This document shows positions 1 to 10,300 of a DNA stretch of 64,000 bases, one piece after another. The stretch comes from Phycisphaerae bacterium (GTDB lineage: Bacteria; Planctomycetota; Phycisphaerae; UBA1845; Fen-1342), in the NCBI GenBank assembly GCA_028277645.1, contig JANQFV010000054.1, forward strand, positions 124,001 to 188,000. Direction: 5' to 3'. Position numbers and translations under genes: made by a program. How positions within the stretch are numbered: the first letter of the stretch is position 1; each line of letters starts with the position of its first letter. The notes under the pieces were generated by a model, which was not told where the DNA came from, ran no database searches, and was given only the letters and a program-made list of their open reading frames with translations.

Positions 1-3000
1 GTCGATACGGGCGATCTACTACTAGGCAACGTGCTGTGGGATCTGCCGGCGGACGACGGGTACGAATTCAGTGCCGATATCGATATGCCGGACCTCGCGC
101 CCGGAACGTACTACTTCGGCACGATTCTCGACGATCTCAACCAGGTCGCGGAGGAGTTCGAGGACAACAACCACAACACGTATTGCGATCCGCTCATCGT
201 CGCACAAGGCGTGCCGGCATTTCAGCCGTTCAGTCAGCAGGTCATCACCTGCGCGGACTCGTACACCGGGCCGACGCCACAGGTGGACTATCCGATCAAC
301 ACTGCACCGATCACCTGGAGCCTCGACAATCCGCAACCCGGCATGGTCATCGATCCCAACACGGGCACGATTATCTGGCCCAGCCCGATCAAGTCGCCGT
401 TCCTCTACGAGATCGACGTGCGCGCGACCAACGCCGCCGGAACCTGGGTGCAGACGCTGGAGCTGGGCGTCCACCAGGCGGCACCGCAAATCACGCCCAT
501 CACGAATCACGCCACACCCTGCGGCGGCGACTACACCGGTCCGACGCCCCTGCCGACTGCACCCGATTGCATGGCGCCCATCCTCGGGTGGTCGCTCGTG
601 GAGGGCCCGCCGGGCATGACGATCAACACCAGTTCGGGTGTTGTGTCGTGGCTGAACTCGACGCCGATCGGCGCACCACACGTCGTCACCATCCGCGCAA
701 TCAACGACGTGGGTGAGGCACTCGAGTCATGGTTGCTGTATGTCGGCTCGGCGCACGGTGACATCGACGGCAGCGGCGTGGTCGATGGAGCCGACGCGAG
801 CATATTCGTACCGTGTGTCACCGGCCCCGGCATCGCAGTAGTTGGTGGCTGCGAATGCGCCGACTTCGATCTTGATTACGACGTGGACGTCGTCGATTAC
901 GCCGAGTTGATGACGGCCTTTGGCGGCGATATCGAGCCGGTCGGGGCCTGCTGCTTTGAAGACGGAAACTGCAGCGTGCTCGCGCCCGCTGAATGCCTCA
1001 ATTTCGGAGGGACGTACAGCGGCGACGGGCTGACGTGCGCCGACGTCGATTGTGAGGGGGCCTGCTGTTTCTACACCGGCGGCTGCCTCGTCTTCACGCT
1101 CGAAAACTGCAACATCGCCGGCGGGACGTTCCAGGGCATGGGCACCACATGCGCGACCATCACCTGTCCTCCCGCGGGTCAGGGCGCCTGCTGCTGGCCC
1201 GATGAGACCTGCGGCATCGTCACGCCCGCAGACTGCGCTACCGGCAACGGCGTCTTTCGCGGCGTCGGCATGGCATGCGAGTCGGTCGACTGCACCGCTC
1301 CGCTGGGCGCCTGTTGCCAGACCGACGGCACGTGCAGCGAGGGCACCGAGGCCGACTGCCTGCTCGTCGGTGGCACGTTCATGGGCGACGCTTCCACGTG
1401 TGTGACCGGGCTCTGCGACGGCGCGTGCTGCTATCCCGACGGCGGTTGCCTCGATCTGAACGTCACGGATTGCATGACAACCGCCGGCACATTCCAAGGC
1501 CCTGCCACGGACTGTGCCACATTCAACTGCCCGGTCGATCCGGTCGGCGCGTGCTGCCACATCGACGACACGTGCACGTCGGAGACCGAGACCCAATGCA
1601 CCAACTTCGGCGGCAGCTACCAGGGTGACGCCGTCGACTGTGCCGTCGTCGACTGCTCGGCGGCGGCCCGTGGCGCGTGTTGCCTACCAAACGAGAGTTG
1701 CAGTAGCGTCACCGAAGCCGCCTGCAACTGGTTGGGTGGCACCTTCATCGGCGCAGGAACAAGCTGCGGCGCGGTCGACTGTACGCTTTCCGAAACGGGT
1801 GCCTGCTACGACCCTGCCGACTGGACGTGCTTCGAGACCTCGCCCGGCATCTGCAGTGCCCTCAGTGGCACTTATGAAGGCGCGGACACAACCTGCACAA
1901 GTACGCTCGCGCCGGAGTACCGCAACGACATCGTCAGCCCCACGACGTTCTATGAGCCGGGCGCCGGCGGTGCGATCGCCGACGACCTGGTGCTCGCCGG
2001 TACCGCGCGTGGGCTAACCTACTATGATCTCGCCGTCTACGGCACCGGCGGTGGCACGTTCGACGTGGACGTCGCCCTGTACGACGGCTGTCCGGGTACG
2101 GGTGGTTCGTTGATCGCGGACACTGCCGGCACATGGAACGGCGTACCCGCGGACGACGCGGTCTACATTCTCTCCGCCGACCTCTCCTCCGCGCCCGTGC
2201 GCCTACCTGATATAGTGTGGATGGTCGTGACGTTCTCCGCCGCCAACTGCGGCTGGATCGTGGCCGAACAAGCGGAGACCGGCTTCACTGACGACGTGTT
2301 CGCCGAGAAAGACCCGCCCTGGGTGTGCGACTACTGGTTCGGCGGGCCGCCCAACGACTACGCCGGATTCTGGGCCGACATCCAGTGCGTTCCCCTGCCC
2401 GAGCCGGTCGGTGCGTGCTGCCACATCGACGAGACGTGTACGTCTGGCACGCTCTCGGCGTGCGATGCTGCCGGCGGGCTGTTCATGGGCGAAGACGTCG
2501 ACTGCGGGAGTGTGGATTGCACCGGGCTAGACCTCGGCGCGTGCTGCGATGTCGTCAACTGGATCTGCACACTGATGACGGAGGCGGATTGCACGACTGC
2601 CGGCGGCAGCTTCGACGGCATCGGCACGAACTGCACCGCGGCCTGCCCCGAGTACCAGAACGAGATTGATCCGGTGACCTTGTCGTACAACCCCGGCCAG
2701 CCCATGGCCGACGACATCACGCTCGCCGGCACCGCACGTGAGCTCGACTACTTCGAGATCGCCGTCTACGGCGGCGGTGGCGGGACCTTCGACGTGTCGA
2801 CGATCTTCTACGACGCGTCGCCATGTGCCGGCGGCGTCCAGATCCCCGAGACGCTGGTGAATGGGTACGGCCTGCCGGATGGGCAGGTGCTCGACCTGAC
2901 CGTGACGTTGCCGACGCAAGTGGCGTTGCCGGACAACCCATGGTTGGTCGTCGAATTCTCCAACGCATACGCCGGCTGGATCGTCGCGGAACAGGCAGAG

Positions 3001-3366
3001 ACGGGTTCGACGGCGAACGCCTTCGCACTGGCGACCTACGACGGCCAGCAGTGGAATTGGGATTGCAGCAACCAGATCGACGATCCGCCCAACGATCCGC
3101 ACGCCGGCTTCTGGCTGAACGCGCAATGTGTAAACGCGGGTAGTAAGCGGTCAACGCCGAACGGTGCTCCTGTGATGTTGGTCACGCCGCGCGCTGTTGA
3201 CTCCACGGCCCAGTCGGCGAAGTCTCCGGCGCCCAAAGCCCAGGGTGCAAGATCTATGCTGAGCAGCGCTCTGCCGACAAACCGGACACCGCTCCGAGCG
3301 GGGCTACGGTTGCTGGATCGCGTCGAGTCACCGCTCTCGCCTGCAACTGATCGCCAGCGCCATTAG
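1..3366 (+). CDS. Secreted modular protein with CARDB/Ig-like, dockerin-like and Cys-rich GACC repeats (5' partial)
   Basis: The frame is open from the first base, so the true start and signal peptide lie upstream of the window. The N-terminal part resembles CARDB/Ig-like beta-sandwich domains (ending in 'FEDNNHNTYC', then two PITW/PILGWSL modules). At about 760-940 there is a dockerin-like double loop ('GDIDGSGVVDGAD' and 'DFDLDYDVDVVDY'). Ten copies of a ~37-residue repeat follow (GACC..D..C......C...GGTF.G....C..VDC), eight at about 946-1905 and two at 2400-2650. Each group is followed by a related ~150-residue beta-rich domain containing 'GWIVAEQAETG'. The eighth repeat is degenerate (GACY). 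Known: such proteins are typical of planctomycete secretomes. Inferred: extracellular or cell-surface, disulfide-rich. No catalytic motif is visible. Confidence 0.85.
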   Translation, partial: VDTGDLLLGNVLWDLPADDGYEFSADIDMPDLAPGTYYFGTILDDLNQVAEEFEDNNHNTYCDPLIVAQGVPAFQPFSQQVITCADSYTGPTPQVDYPINTAPITWSLDNPQPGMVIDPNTGTIIWPSPIKSPFLYEIDVRATNAAGTWVQTLELGVHQAAPQITPITNHATPCGGDYTGPTPLPTAPDCMAPILGWSLVEGPPGMTINTSSGVVSWLNSTPIGAPHVVTIRAINDVGEALESWLLYVGSAHGDIDGSGVVDGADASIFVPCVTGPGIAVVGGCECADFDLDYDVDVVDYAELMTAFGGDIEPVGACCFEDGNCSVLAPAECLNFGGTYSGDGLTCADVDCEGACCFYTGGCLVFTLENCNIAGGTFQGMGTTCATITCPPAGQGACCWPDETCGIVTPADCATGNGVFRGVGMACESVDCTAPLGACCQTDGTCSEGTEADCLLVGGTFMGDASTCVTGLCDGACCYPDGGCLDLNVTDCMTTAGTFQGPATDCATFNCPVDPVGACCHIDDTCTSETETQCTNFGGSYQGDAVDCAVVDCSAAARGACCLPNESCSSVTEAACNWLGGTFIGAGTSCGAVDCTLSETGACYDPADWTCFETSPGICSALSGTYEGADTTCTSTLAPEYRNDIVSPTTFYEPGAGGAIADDLVLAGTARGLTYYDLAVYGTGGGTFDVDVALYDGCPGTGGSLIADTAGTWNGVPADDAVYILSADLSSAPVRLPDIVWMVVTFSAANCGWIVAEQAETGFTDDVFAEKDPPWVCDYWFGGPPNDYAGFWADIQCVPLPEPVGACCHIDETCTSGTLSACDAAGGLFMGEDVDCGSVDCTGLDLGACCDVVNWICTLMTEADCTTAGGSFDGIGTNCTAACPEYQNEIDPVTLSYNPGQPMADDITLAGTARELDYFEIAVYGGGGGTFDVSTIFYDASPCAGGVQIPETLVNGYGLPDGQVLDLTVTLPTQVALPDNPWLVVEFSNAYAGWIVAEQAETGSTANAFALATYDGQQWNWDCSNQIDDPPNDPHAGFWLNAQCVNAGSKRSTPNGAPVMLVTPRAVDSTAQSAKSPAPKAQGARSMLSSALPTNRTPLRAGLRLLDRVESPLSPATDRQRH

Positions 3367-3424
3367 CACCGTTTGCGGCACAGGAGCACCGCAGCGTCGA
3401 GCAGTATCGAGAGGAAGGAAGAAG

Positions 3425-4876
3425 ATGGGTGCAGTATCCGGATTTACGAGGAGCCGTGTGTTGTCTGCGGCGATCGTCGCACTGATGGCACCGGCCATAT
3501 CTACCGCCCAGTTCGTAAAGCCGGCTGCCGAGTTGGGGCTCGCCGACCTGGCTACGAACGTGCCGGTGCTCGTGCTCGAGAGCGATCCCACGGCAATCCC
3601 GGTGGAACCACGCTACGAAGCACAGTTCGACGCCTGGGGCCTGTTCAGAGCGCGCCTTGCGCACCGGTCCGCATCACTCCTCGTCCGTGCGGAGCGCGGC
3701 GATCGTCTGGGCTGCCCCGACGAAGGCTTCTCGACCCGAGCCTATGCGCGCGATAGCGGCAATGACTGGCCGTGGCTGCCGGCGAACACGCTCGTCGTCG
3801 ACGATCTCAACCTCGCCGCCGGCGATTGGGTCATCGGCTGCTACGACCTGCTCATCTACGCCGACAATTCCGCCGCGTACGGCTGCAACGCCAGCCGTAC
3901 CGTGACCGTGCGCGCCTATGACGCCTGCAACGGCAACGTTATTCCCGGCTCGGTCGAATCCTGGACCGTTCCGCCCCACGGCGGCCCGGTGCTGCTCACC
4001 GGCGTCACCAACATCAACTTCGAAGCCTCGGGAACGATCTGGTTCGGGCTCACCACGAGCAGCAACGAGTGCGACGGCTGGTACCTCGGACAGCAACAGG
4101 TCGAAGGCTCGACGACCAACGTGTTCCAACTGGCGGACGATTGCGCCGCCTGCATTAACCCACCGACGTGCCATCCCTGGGCCGGCTTCATCGTGGTCCT
4201 CTACGGCTGCCAACTGCCGCAGATCGTAAGCCCCCCGGCAGACGCCGTGATCTGTGCTGACGGTTGGCATCAGTTCTGTGTCAACGCTTCCGGAACCGGC
4301 ACGCTCGACTATCAGTGGCAACTGGCCGAAACGGACATACCCGGTGCGACCGCACCCTGTTATGTCGCGACACTGCCCGGGGACTATCGTTGCATCGTCA
4401 CCGACGATTGTGGCACCCGGATCAGCAGCAGCGCAACGCTCACCACCCGCAGCGGCCCGGCCATCACGGCGCAGCCCTCCGACGGCGTGAGTTGTCCGGC
4501 ATACACGCACGAGGTCTGCGTGGCGGTCGACGCAATCGGTGACGCCACATTTCAGTGGAAGCGCAACGGTCTCACGATCATCGGCGCGACCGCCGCGTGT
4601 TACCCGGCGACGGATCCCGGAACGTACACCTGCGCCATCACCGATGATTGCGGGACGACGACCAGCGCATCAGCAAACGTGTCGATTACCGCTCCATCCA
4701 GTGGTGACTTCAACGGTGATGCTCAGACCGACCTCGCCGATTACACGCGTCTCGAGATGTGCATGAGTGGCCCCGGCGTTGGCACCTCGACCGAGTGCAC
4801 CTGCGTGGACGCCGACGGCGACGCGGACGCCGATCTGGGCGACTTCACGATTCTGCAGATCGCCTTCGGTGGATGA
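3425..4876 (+). CDS. Secreted protein with two Ig-like domains and a C-terminal dockerin-like module
   Basis: The ATG follows a purine-rich GGAAGGAAG ribosome-binding stretch, 58 bases after the preceding stop. Residues 1-29 form a signal peptide ending near STAQ. After a ~230-residue unrecognised beta-rich region ('WFGLTTSSNECDGWYLGQQ') come two immunoglobulin-like repeats of ~85 residues with the pattern 'YQWQLAETDIPGAT...GDYRCIVTDDCGT' and 'FQWKRNGLTIIGAT...GTYTCAITDDCGT'. The C-terminus is a dockerin-like pair ('GDFNGDAQTDLADY' and 'DADGDADADLGDF'). The stop overlaps the next start (ATGA), so the two genes are probably translationally coupled. Function unknown; a surface or matrix role is inferred from architecture only. 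Confidence 0.85.
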   Translation: MGAVSGFTRSRVLSAAIVALMAPAISTAQFVKPAAELGLADLATNVPVLVLESDPTAIPVEPRYEAQFDAWGLFRARLAHRSASLLVRAERGDRLGCPDEGFSTRAYARDSGNDWPWLPANTLVVDDLNLAAGDWVIGCYDLLIYADNSAAYGCNASRTVTVRAYDACNGNVIPGSVESWTVPPHGGPVLLTGVTNINFEASGTIWFGLTTSSNECDGWYLGQQQVEGSTTNVFQLADDCAACINPPTCHPWAGFIVVLYGCQLPQIVSPPADAVICADGWHQFCVNASGTGTLDYQWQLAETDIPGATAPCYVATLPGDYRCIVTDDCGTRISSSATLTTRSGPAITAQPSDGVSCPAYTHEVCVAVDAIGDATFQWKRNGLTIIGATAACYPATDPGTYTCAITDDCGTTTSASANVSITAPSSGDFNGDAQTDLADYTRLEMCMSGPGVGTSTECTCVDADGDADADLGDFTILQIAFGG

Positions 4877-6753
4877 ACGATATGCACAATGCAGAAAACA
4901 GACGCCGAACGAACGCCCGTAACCACGCGCTGACGGTACTTACGCTGTTGACACTCCTGTGCGCAAGCCCGCAGGTCCGCGCACAATGTGAAGCGGTCTG
5001 GGACACTGCGATCGGCAACGCCGGGCCCAACTCGACTGCATGGAGCCTCCACGCGGCCAACGGCTTGTCCGCCGTCGGGCCGCTACTCTATGTCGGCGGG
5101 CAATTCAGCGCGGTCGACGGCACGGCCGCGAAGAACATCGCCTCCTGGGACGGAAGCGCCTGGGCGCCGTTGGGAACTGGTGCCGAGAACGGCGGCGTCG
5201 TTTACGCCATGACTTCACGCGACGGAATCCTCTATGCCGGCGGCGCGTTCGGTAACATGGGCGGCCTGACCGGCACAAAGCGCATCGCAAAATGGAACGG
5301 CAGTGCCTGGTCCGATGTCGGCGGCGGCATGTCGCAGAACAACGCCGGCATTCGCGCCCTGGCATTCCTCGGCAACGACCTGTACGCCGGCGGCTATTTG
5401 AACGAGATCGGCGGCATCGTTGCGCACAAGCTGGCCCGCTGGGATGGAGCCGCCTGGGCCGCCTTGCCGGGCGATCCGCTCGGCAGCACGGACGTGGTCA
5501 AAGCGCTGACCACGCACGACGACGGTTGGGGCCCAGCGCTCTACGTCGGTGGCGAGTTTCCCGACGCAGGCGGCGATGCGTTCGCGTCCAACATCTTCCG
5601 CTGGGACGGCGCCACCCTCCAGCCACTCGGCCGCGGGACCAATGACGAAGTCGCTACGCTGTGCGCCTGGAACGGCGACCTGTATGTCGGCGGCCACTTC
5701 ACCCGTGTTTACCAGAGCAACGGTACTGAACTCGTCGCTAACAAGATCGCCCGCTGGGACGGCACGAGTTGGCACGCCCTCGGCGATGGCATGAATACGA
5801 TCGCATCCTACTACGTCTGGTCGCTCGCGCCGTTCGATGACGGCCTGGGTGAAGCACTCTACGCCGGCGGCAGCTTCACGACGGCCGGTGGGATTCCGGT
5901 CAGCAAGCTGGCCATGTGGGATGGCGCTGCATGGTCCGCGGTCGATAGTGCCGCGCTCAACGGCTACGTCTACGCCCTGAGCACGTGGGAATACGACGGC
6001 GGCCTGCACATCGGCGGCACCTTCACAACTTCGGGCAGCCCGAGTGCCAATCGTATCGTGCGCTGGGGCGGGCCGTTGCCGGCGTCGCCCCTCGACGCGC
6101 AGGCTGATCCGAACACGATCGTGATTGGTGAGTCCACCGATCTGACCGTCGTTAGCAACGCTCCTACCGTTTCCTGGTACGCGGACGAATGTGGCGAGAC
6201 GTGGGTCGGCGATGGCAACCCACTGACGGTCAGCCCGACGGAGACAAAAACCTACTACGCGCGGACCTTCGACGGCAGTTGCTGGAGTTATGCCTGCGCG
6301 TCGGCCGCCGTAACCGTCGACTGCGCGCCGCCGGCCATCATCACTCATCCGATCGACGGCGTGATCTGCGACGGTCACAGCCATGAGCTCTGCGTGACCG
6401 CGACAGGCGACGGCACGTTGACGTACCAGTGGAAACGCAACGGCCTCGCGCTGATCGGTGCGACGGCTTCGTGCTACACCGCAACGCAGGCCGGAACGTA
6501 CTGGTGCGTGGTCACCGACAACTGTGGGCCGGTGGACAGCGATACCGCCTTGGTAAGTGCCGCGACACCCGCCAGCGGCGATTTCACCGGCGACGGTGCT
6601 GCCGACCTCGACGACTTCACGCAATTGCTGGTCTGCCTTGCCGGACCGGACGAACTGCCGGTTGCGTACTGCGCGTGTACCGACGCCGACACCGATGGCG
6701 ACACTGACGTCGGCGACCTGGCCGTACTCCAGGTAGCGTTCACCAGCGATTGA
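4873..6753 (+). CDS. Secreted beta-propeller-like protein with Ig-like domain and dockerin-like module
   Basis: The start chosen is the ATG overlapping the previous TGA; an ATG three codons on (4882) is equally possible, and both give a signal peptide ending at VRAQ. Residues ~35-420 carry about eight imperfect ~45-residue repeats of the form 'LYVGGQFSAVDGTAAKNIASWDGSAWAPLG', a kelch/propeller-like pattern common in planctomycete secreted proteins. Next are a linker with 'SWYADECGETWVGDG', one Ig-like domain nearly identical in plan to those of the upstream protein ('YQWKRNGLALIGATASCYT'), and a dockerin-like pair ('GDFTGDGAADLDDF', 'DADTDGDTDVGDL'). The shared C-terminal modules suggest the two genes arose by duplication and domain shuffling. 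Biological role not known. Confidence 0.85.
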   Translation: MNDMHNAENRRRTNARNHALTVLTLLTLLCASPQVRAQCEAVWDTAIGNAGPNSTAWSLHAANGLSAVGPLLYVGGQFSAVDGTAAKNIASWDGSAWAPLGTGAENGGVVYAMTSRDGILYAGGAFGNMGGLTGTKRIAKWNGSAWSDVGGGMSQNNAGIRALAFLGNDLYAGGYLNEIGGIVAHKLARWDGAAWAALPGDPLGSTDVVKALTTHDDGWGPALYVGGEFPDAGGDAFASNIFRWDGATLQPLGRGTNDEVATLCAWNGDLYVGGHFTRVYQSNGTELVANKIARWDGTSWHALGDGMNTIASYYVWSLAPFDDGLGEALYAGGSFTTAGGIPVSKLAMWDGAAWSAVDSAALNGYVYALSTWEYDGGLHIGGTFTTSGSPSANRIVRWGGPLPASPLDAQADPNTIVIGESTDLTVVSNAPTVSWYADECGETWVGDGNPLTVSPTETKTYYARTFDGSCWSYACASAAVTVDCAPPAIITHPIDGVICDGHSHELCVTATGDGTLTYQWKRNGLALIGATASCYTATQAGTYWCVVTDNCGPVDSDTALVSAATPASGDFTGDGAADLDDFTQLLVCLAGPDELPVAYCACTDADTDGDTDVGDLAVLQVAFTSD

Positions 6754-6801
6754 ACCGCGCAAGACCGGCGACTGTGGGAACGGATTCCACGAACCACCGC
6801 C

Positions 6802-7338
6802 CTACTTCAATGGCTCCGCTGAACCGACGATTTTCGAACCGTCCGGCTTCTCGATTTCGATCCACCACATCACTTTCTCAGGCAGCGGGTCCGGGGCAAC
6901 GGCGTGCACGTCGTAGTCGTCGTGCGACGGGGCATATTCGCCCTTGCCGACGAGTGACAATGTGCGATCTTCCGTGCCGATCCATGCGCGCACGACAGTC
7001 TCGCCGTTGTCACTGTAGGGCAGCTTTACGACGAGGTGACCTTCTTTGCCAGCTTCGATCTTGCCGTGGCCTTGGGCGAGTTCCATTTCCATATCGTCGA
7101 TGGTCACGGTGCCGAGCGAGACTTCGTCATGGGCGTGGTCGTGATCTTCGCCCGTCTCGCCGTCATGCTCGTGGCCCTCCTCATGCTCTCCTGCCACTTC
7201 CGTGTCATGATCGGTGTGCGTGGTGCCGTCCGCGTGTTCATGCGTGCCCTGCGCGGTGTGCTGTTCGGCAGAGCGCTCACAGCCGGTTACGACGGTCAGA
7301 CCAACAAATACTGCGAGAATCGTGAACATCTGTCGCAT
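6802..7338 (-). CDS. Metal-efflux-associated His/Asp/Glu-rich lipoprotein
   Basis: The chosen ATG has an AGAGGAG site eight bases upstream and begins a lipoprotein signal peptide with lipobox VVTGC (Cys20). An earlier in-frame ATG (7368) would overlap the pump gene stop. The mature N-terminus is acidic and histidine-rich ('HEHADGTTHTDHDTEVAGEHEEGHEHDGETGEDHDHAHDE' region, residues ~28-68), a probable low-specificity metal-binding segment. A ~115-residue beta-rich domain follows ('HLVVKLPYSDNGETVVRAW'). It is the last gene of the RND efflux operon, 27 bases after the pump gene. Inferred role: periplasmic metal chaperone or sink for the exporter. The metal cannot be told from sequence. Confidence 0.8.
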   Translation of the reverse strand: MRQMFTILAVFVGLTVVTGCERSAEQHTAQGTHEHADGTTHTDHDTEVAGEHEEGHEHDGETGEDHDHAHDEVSLGTVTIDDMEMELAQGHGKIEAGKEGHLVVKLPYSDNGETVVRAWIGTEDRTLSLVGKGEYAPSHDDYDVHAVAPDPLPEKVMWWIEIEKPDGSKIVGSAEPLK

Positions 7339-7364
7339 GGAACTATCTCCTCTGAAGTTAGTCA

Positions 7365-10300
7365 TCATACGGTCGCCGGCGCAGATTCCGGTCGGGCCGG
7401 TTCAGTGGCAGGCGCGCCGCCCGGTGCGGTCACGCGATGGATGGCCGCATACCCAGCGGGCACGACGACCAGGTTCAGGAACGTCGAAGACAACAGGCCG
7501 CCGAGAATGACGACGGAGAGCGGTGCCAGGATCTCGTTTCCCGGCTGATTACCTTTCAGGACAATCGGGATCAGCGCGAGTGCCGCGGTCAGCGCGGTCA
7601 TCAGGATTGGCACAAGCCGCTCCTGCGAACCCCGGACGATCGCCTCGTAGGGCGTGGCGCCTTCCTGCTCCACCAAGTGCTTGTAGTGGTTGACCAGCAG
7701 GATGCCGTTGCGCACAGCGATGCCGAACAGCGTGATGAAGCCCACGAGGCTCGCGATCGAGATGACCGGCGCGGTGTAATTGCCGCCACCGAACAGGGCC
7801 AGCGTGTTGCCGACTAAGTTGGGCGATTCCGTCACGTAAATCGCCAGAATGCCGCCGATCAGCGCCAACGGCAGGTTGACCAGCACCAACAGCGCGACGC
7901 GGAACGAGTCGATCGCCAGGTTCAGCAGAATCAGCATGATCACAGCCACGAGGCCGCCGAAGAGCCAAATCGTTCGGCTGGCTGACTGCTGGGCCTCGAA
8001 TTGCCCGCCATACTTCACCGTGTAGCCATGCCGCTGGACGATCGGGTCCACGCGCTGTTGCACCTGCTGAACAAGGTGCCCAAGGTTGTAGCCTTCAGCG
8101 ACGTTGAGCGAGACAACGGCCTTGCGCTGGGCGTTCTCACGAGCGATCAGGTTGGACGCCATTTCGGGGCCGATATCGGCGACTTCTTCGAGACGGACGA
8201 GTGCGCCGCCACGGCCACGCAATACGATGTTGCGCAGGTCGCGCACACTGTCGCGCTCATGCTCGGCCATGCGCACCGTCAGCGCATAGCGGTGTACGCT
8301 CTCGTTCACTTCGGCCACCTCCACGCCGAAGATCGCGCTGCGGACCTGTACGGCCGCGGATGCGGGCGTCAAACCATAGGCAGCAAGTTCGCGCGGTCGA
8401 TACTCGACTGGCAGCGACTGGATCATCACTTCGCGATTGGCCGCGACGTCGCGCGCACCCGGCAACGGTTCGAGCACGGCCTCGATTTCCTTGGCGATGG
8501 TGCGCAGTTCGTCGAGGTCGTCGCCGTACACGTTGATCGCGATGGCCGCGGGTGTGCCCGAAAGGATGTGACTCAGCCGGTGTTCGATTGGTTGACCGAC
8601 GTTCGTTGTGATGCCTGGCGTCCGCTCCAAGACTGCGGTGATTCTGGCCCGCACATCCTCCTTGCGGTGTCCCGAAGCGACGGTGACGTCTATCTCCGAG
8701 TTGCTGACCGGTTCGGCATGCTCGTCACGCTCAGCGCGGCCAGTGCGGCGCGTGACGCTTTTGACGCCTTCGATATCGAGCAGTTGCTGCTCGACCGCGC
8801 CGGCCATCCGGTCGCTCGCACGCAGCGACGTGCCGGGCGGCGCATAGAGCCCGACTGTAAACGTCCCTTCGTTGAACTCCGGCAGGAACGACGTGCCGAA
8901 CGTTGAGCCCAACCACAGAATGAAGACCGTGGCAGCAGCGGCACTGCCGAGCACCGCCCAGCGCAGTCGCAACGCGATCCGCACGGTCGGCTCGTAAGCG
9001 GCTTTGATCCAGCGCACCAGGAAGCCGTCCTGTGATTCGCGCTGGGTCGGGCTGGCGTGCAGCAGGTAGCGGCACATGGCCGGCGTGACCGCCAGCGCCA
9101 CGACCAGCGACGCCAGGATCGACACGACGAACGCGATGCCGAGCGGGCGGAAGAAGCGACCTTCGATGCCCTCCAGGAACATCAGCGGCAAAAACACCAA
9201 CGCGATGATGATCGTCGCGAACACCATCGCGGGACGAATCTCGTTACTGGCGTCGAAGATGACTTTCAGCTTCGATTGCCGCTGTTGCTCGGGGCGCGCG
9301 GCGTTAAGTCTCAGCCGGCGGAACACGTTTTCCACGTCGATAATCGCGTCATCAACGAGGCTGCCGACTGCGATGGCAAACCCGCCCAGCGTCATGACGT
9401 TAATGGTCATGCCCATGCCGTTCAGGGTGAGCAGACCCACAGCCAACGACAGCGGAATCGCCGTCAACGTGATGATCGTTGTCCGGATGTTAAGTAGGAA
9501 CAGAATGAGGATGACACTCACGATGATGCCGGCGTCACGCAGTGCATGAATGACGTTGTCCACCGAGAGCCCGATGAAGTCTGCCTGGCGAAACACCTGG
9601 CGGTTGATGTGAATACCGGCCGGTAGGCTGGGTTCCAGAGCGTCCAGCATCGTATCTACGCGGTCTGTGATGACCAGCGTGTTGGTGCCCGGCGCCTTTT
9701 GGACTGTCATCACGACGGCCGGCTTCCCGCTATCCGCGCCGGAGCCGCGCTTCAGGGCCGGGCCGAGCTGTACATCCGCGACCTGACCGATCGTAACCGG
9801 GGCGCCGTCGTGGTACTTGATCACCGTCCCCGAGATGTCCTCGACGCTGCGGACGCGCCCGCTTTGGCGAATAGGCATCTCCAGCGAGTCGATATCCGCC
9901 AGATAGCCCGCGCTGAGCGTACTGTGCGCCTCATGGGCGGCATCCACTACGTCCGCGGTTGTCAGCTCATACAGCCGTAGCTTCTCCTGCTCGACGAGCA
10001 CCTGGTATTCCGGCAGTTCACCGCCGATGACCGAGACCTGCGCGATACCCGGGATCGCCAGCAGCTTGTTGCGCAGGTCGAACTCGGCGTAGGCCCGCAG
10101 ATCGAGGTCGCTGACCGTACCCTCCGGCGATGACACCGCCAGCAGCATGATCTCGCCCGTGATGGACGTGATCGGCGTCATTTCGGCATGCGCATCGGGC
10201 GGCAGCTCCTCGCGCACAGCGTCCAGCCGCTCGGAGACGAGTTGCCGGGCGCGGTAAATGTCCGTGCCCCACTCGAACTCGACATATGCGATCGACAGAC

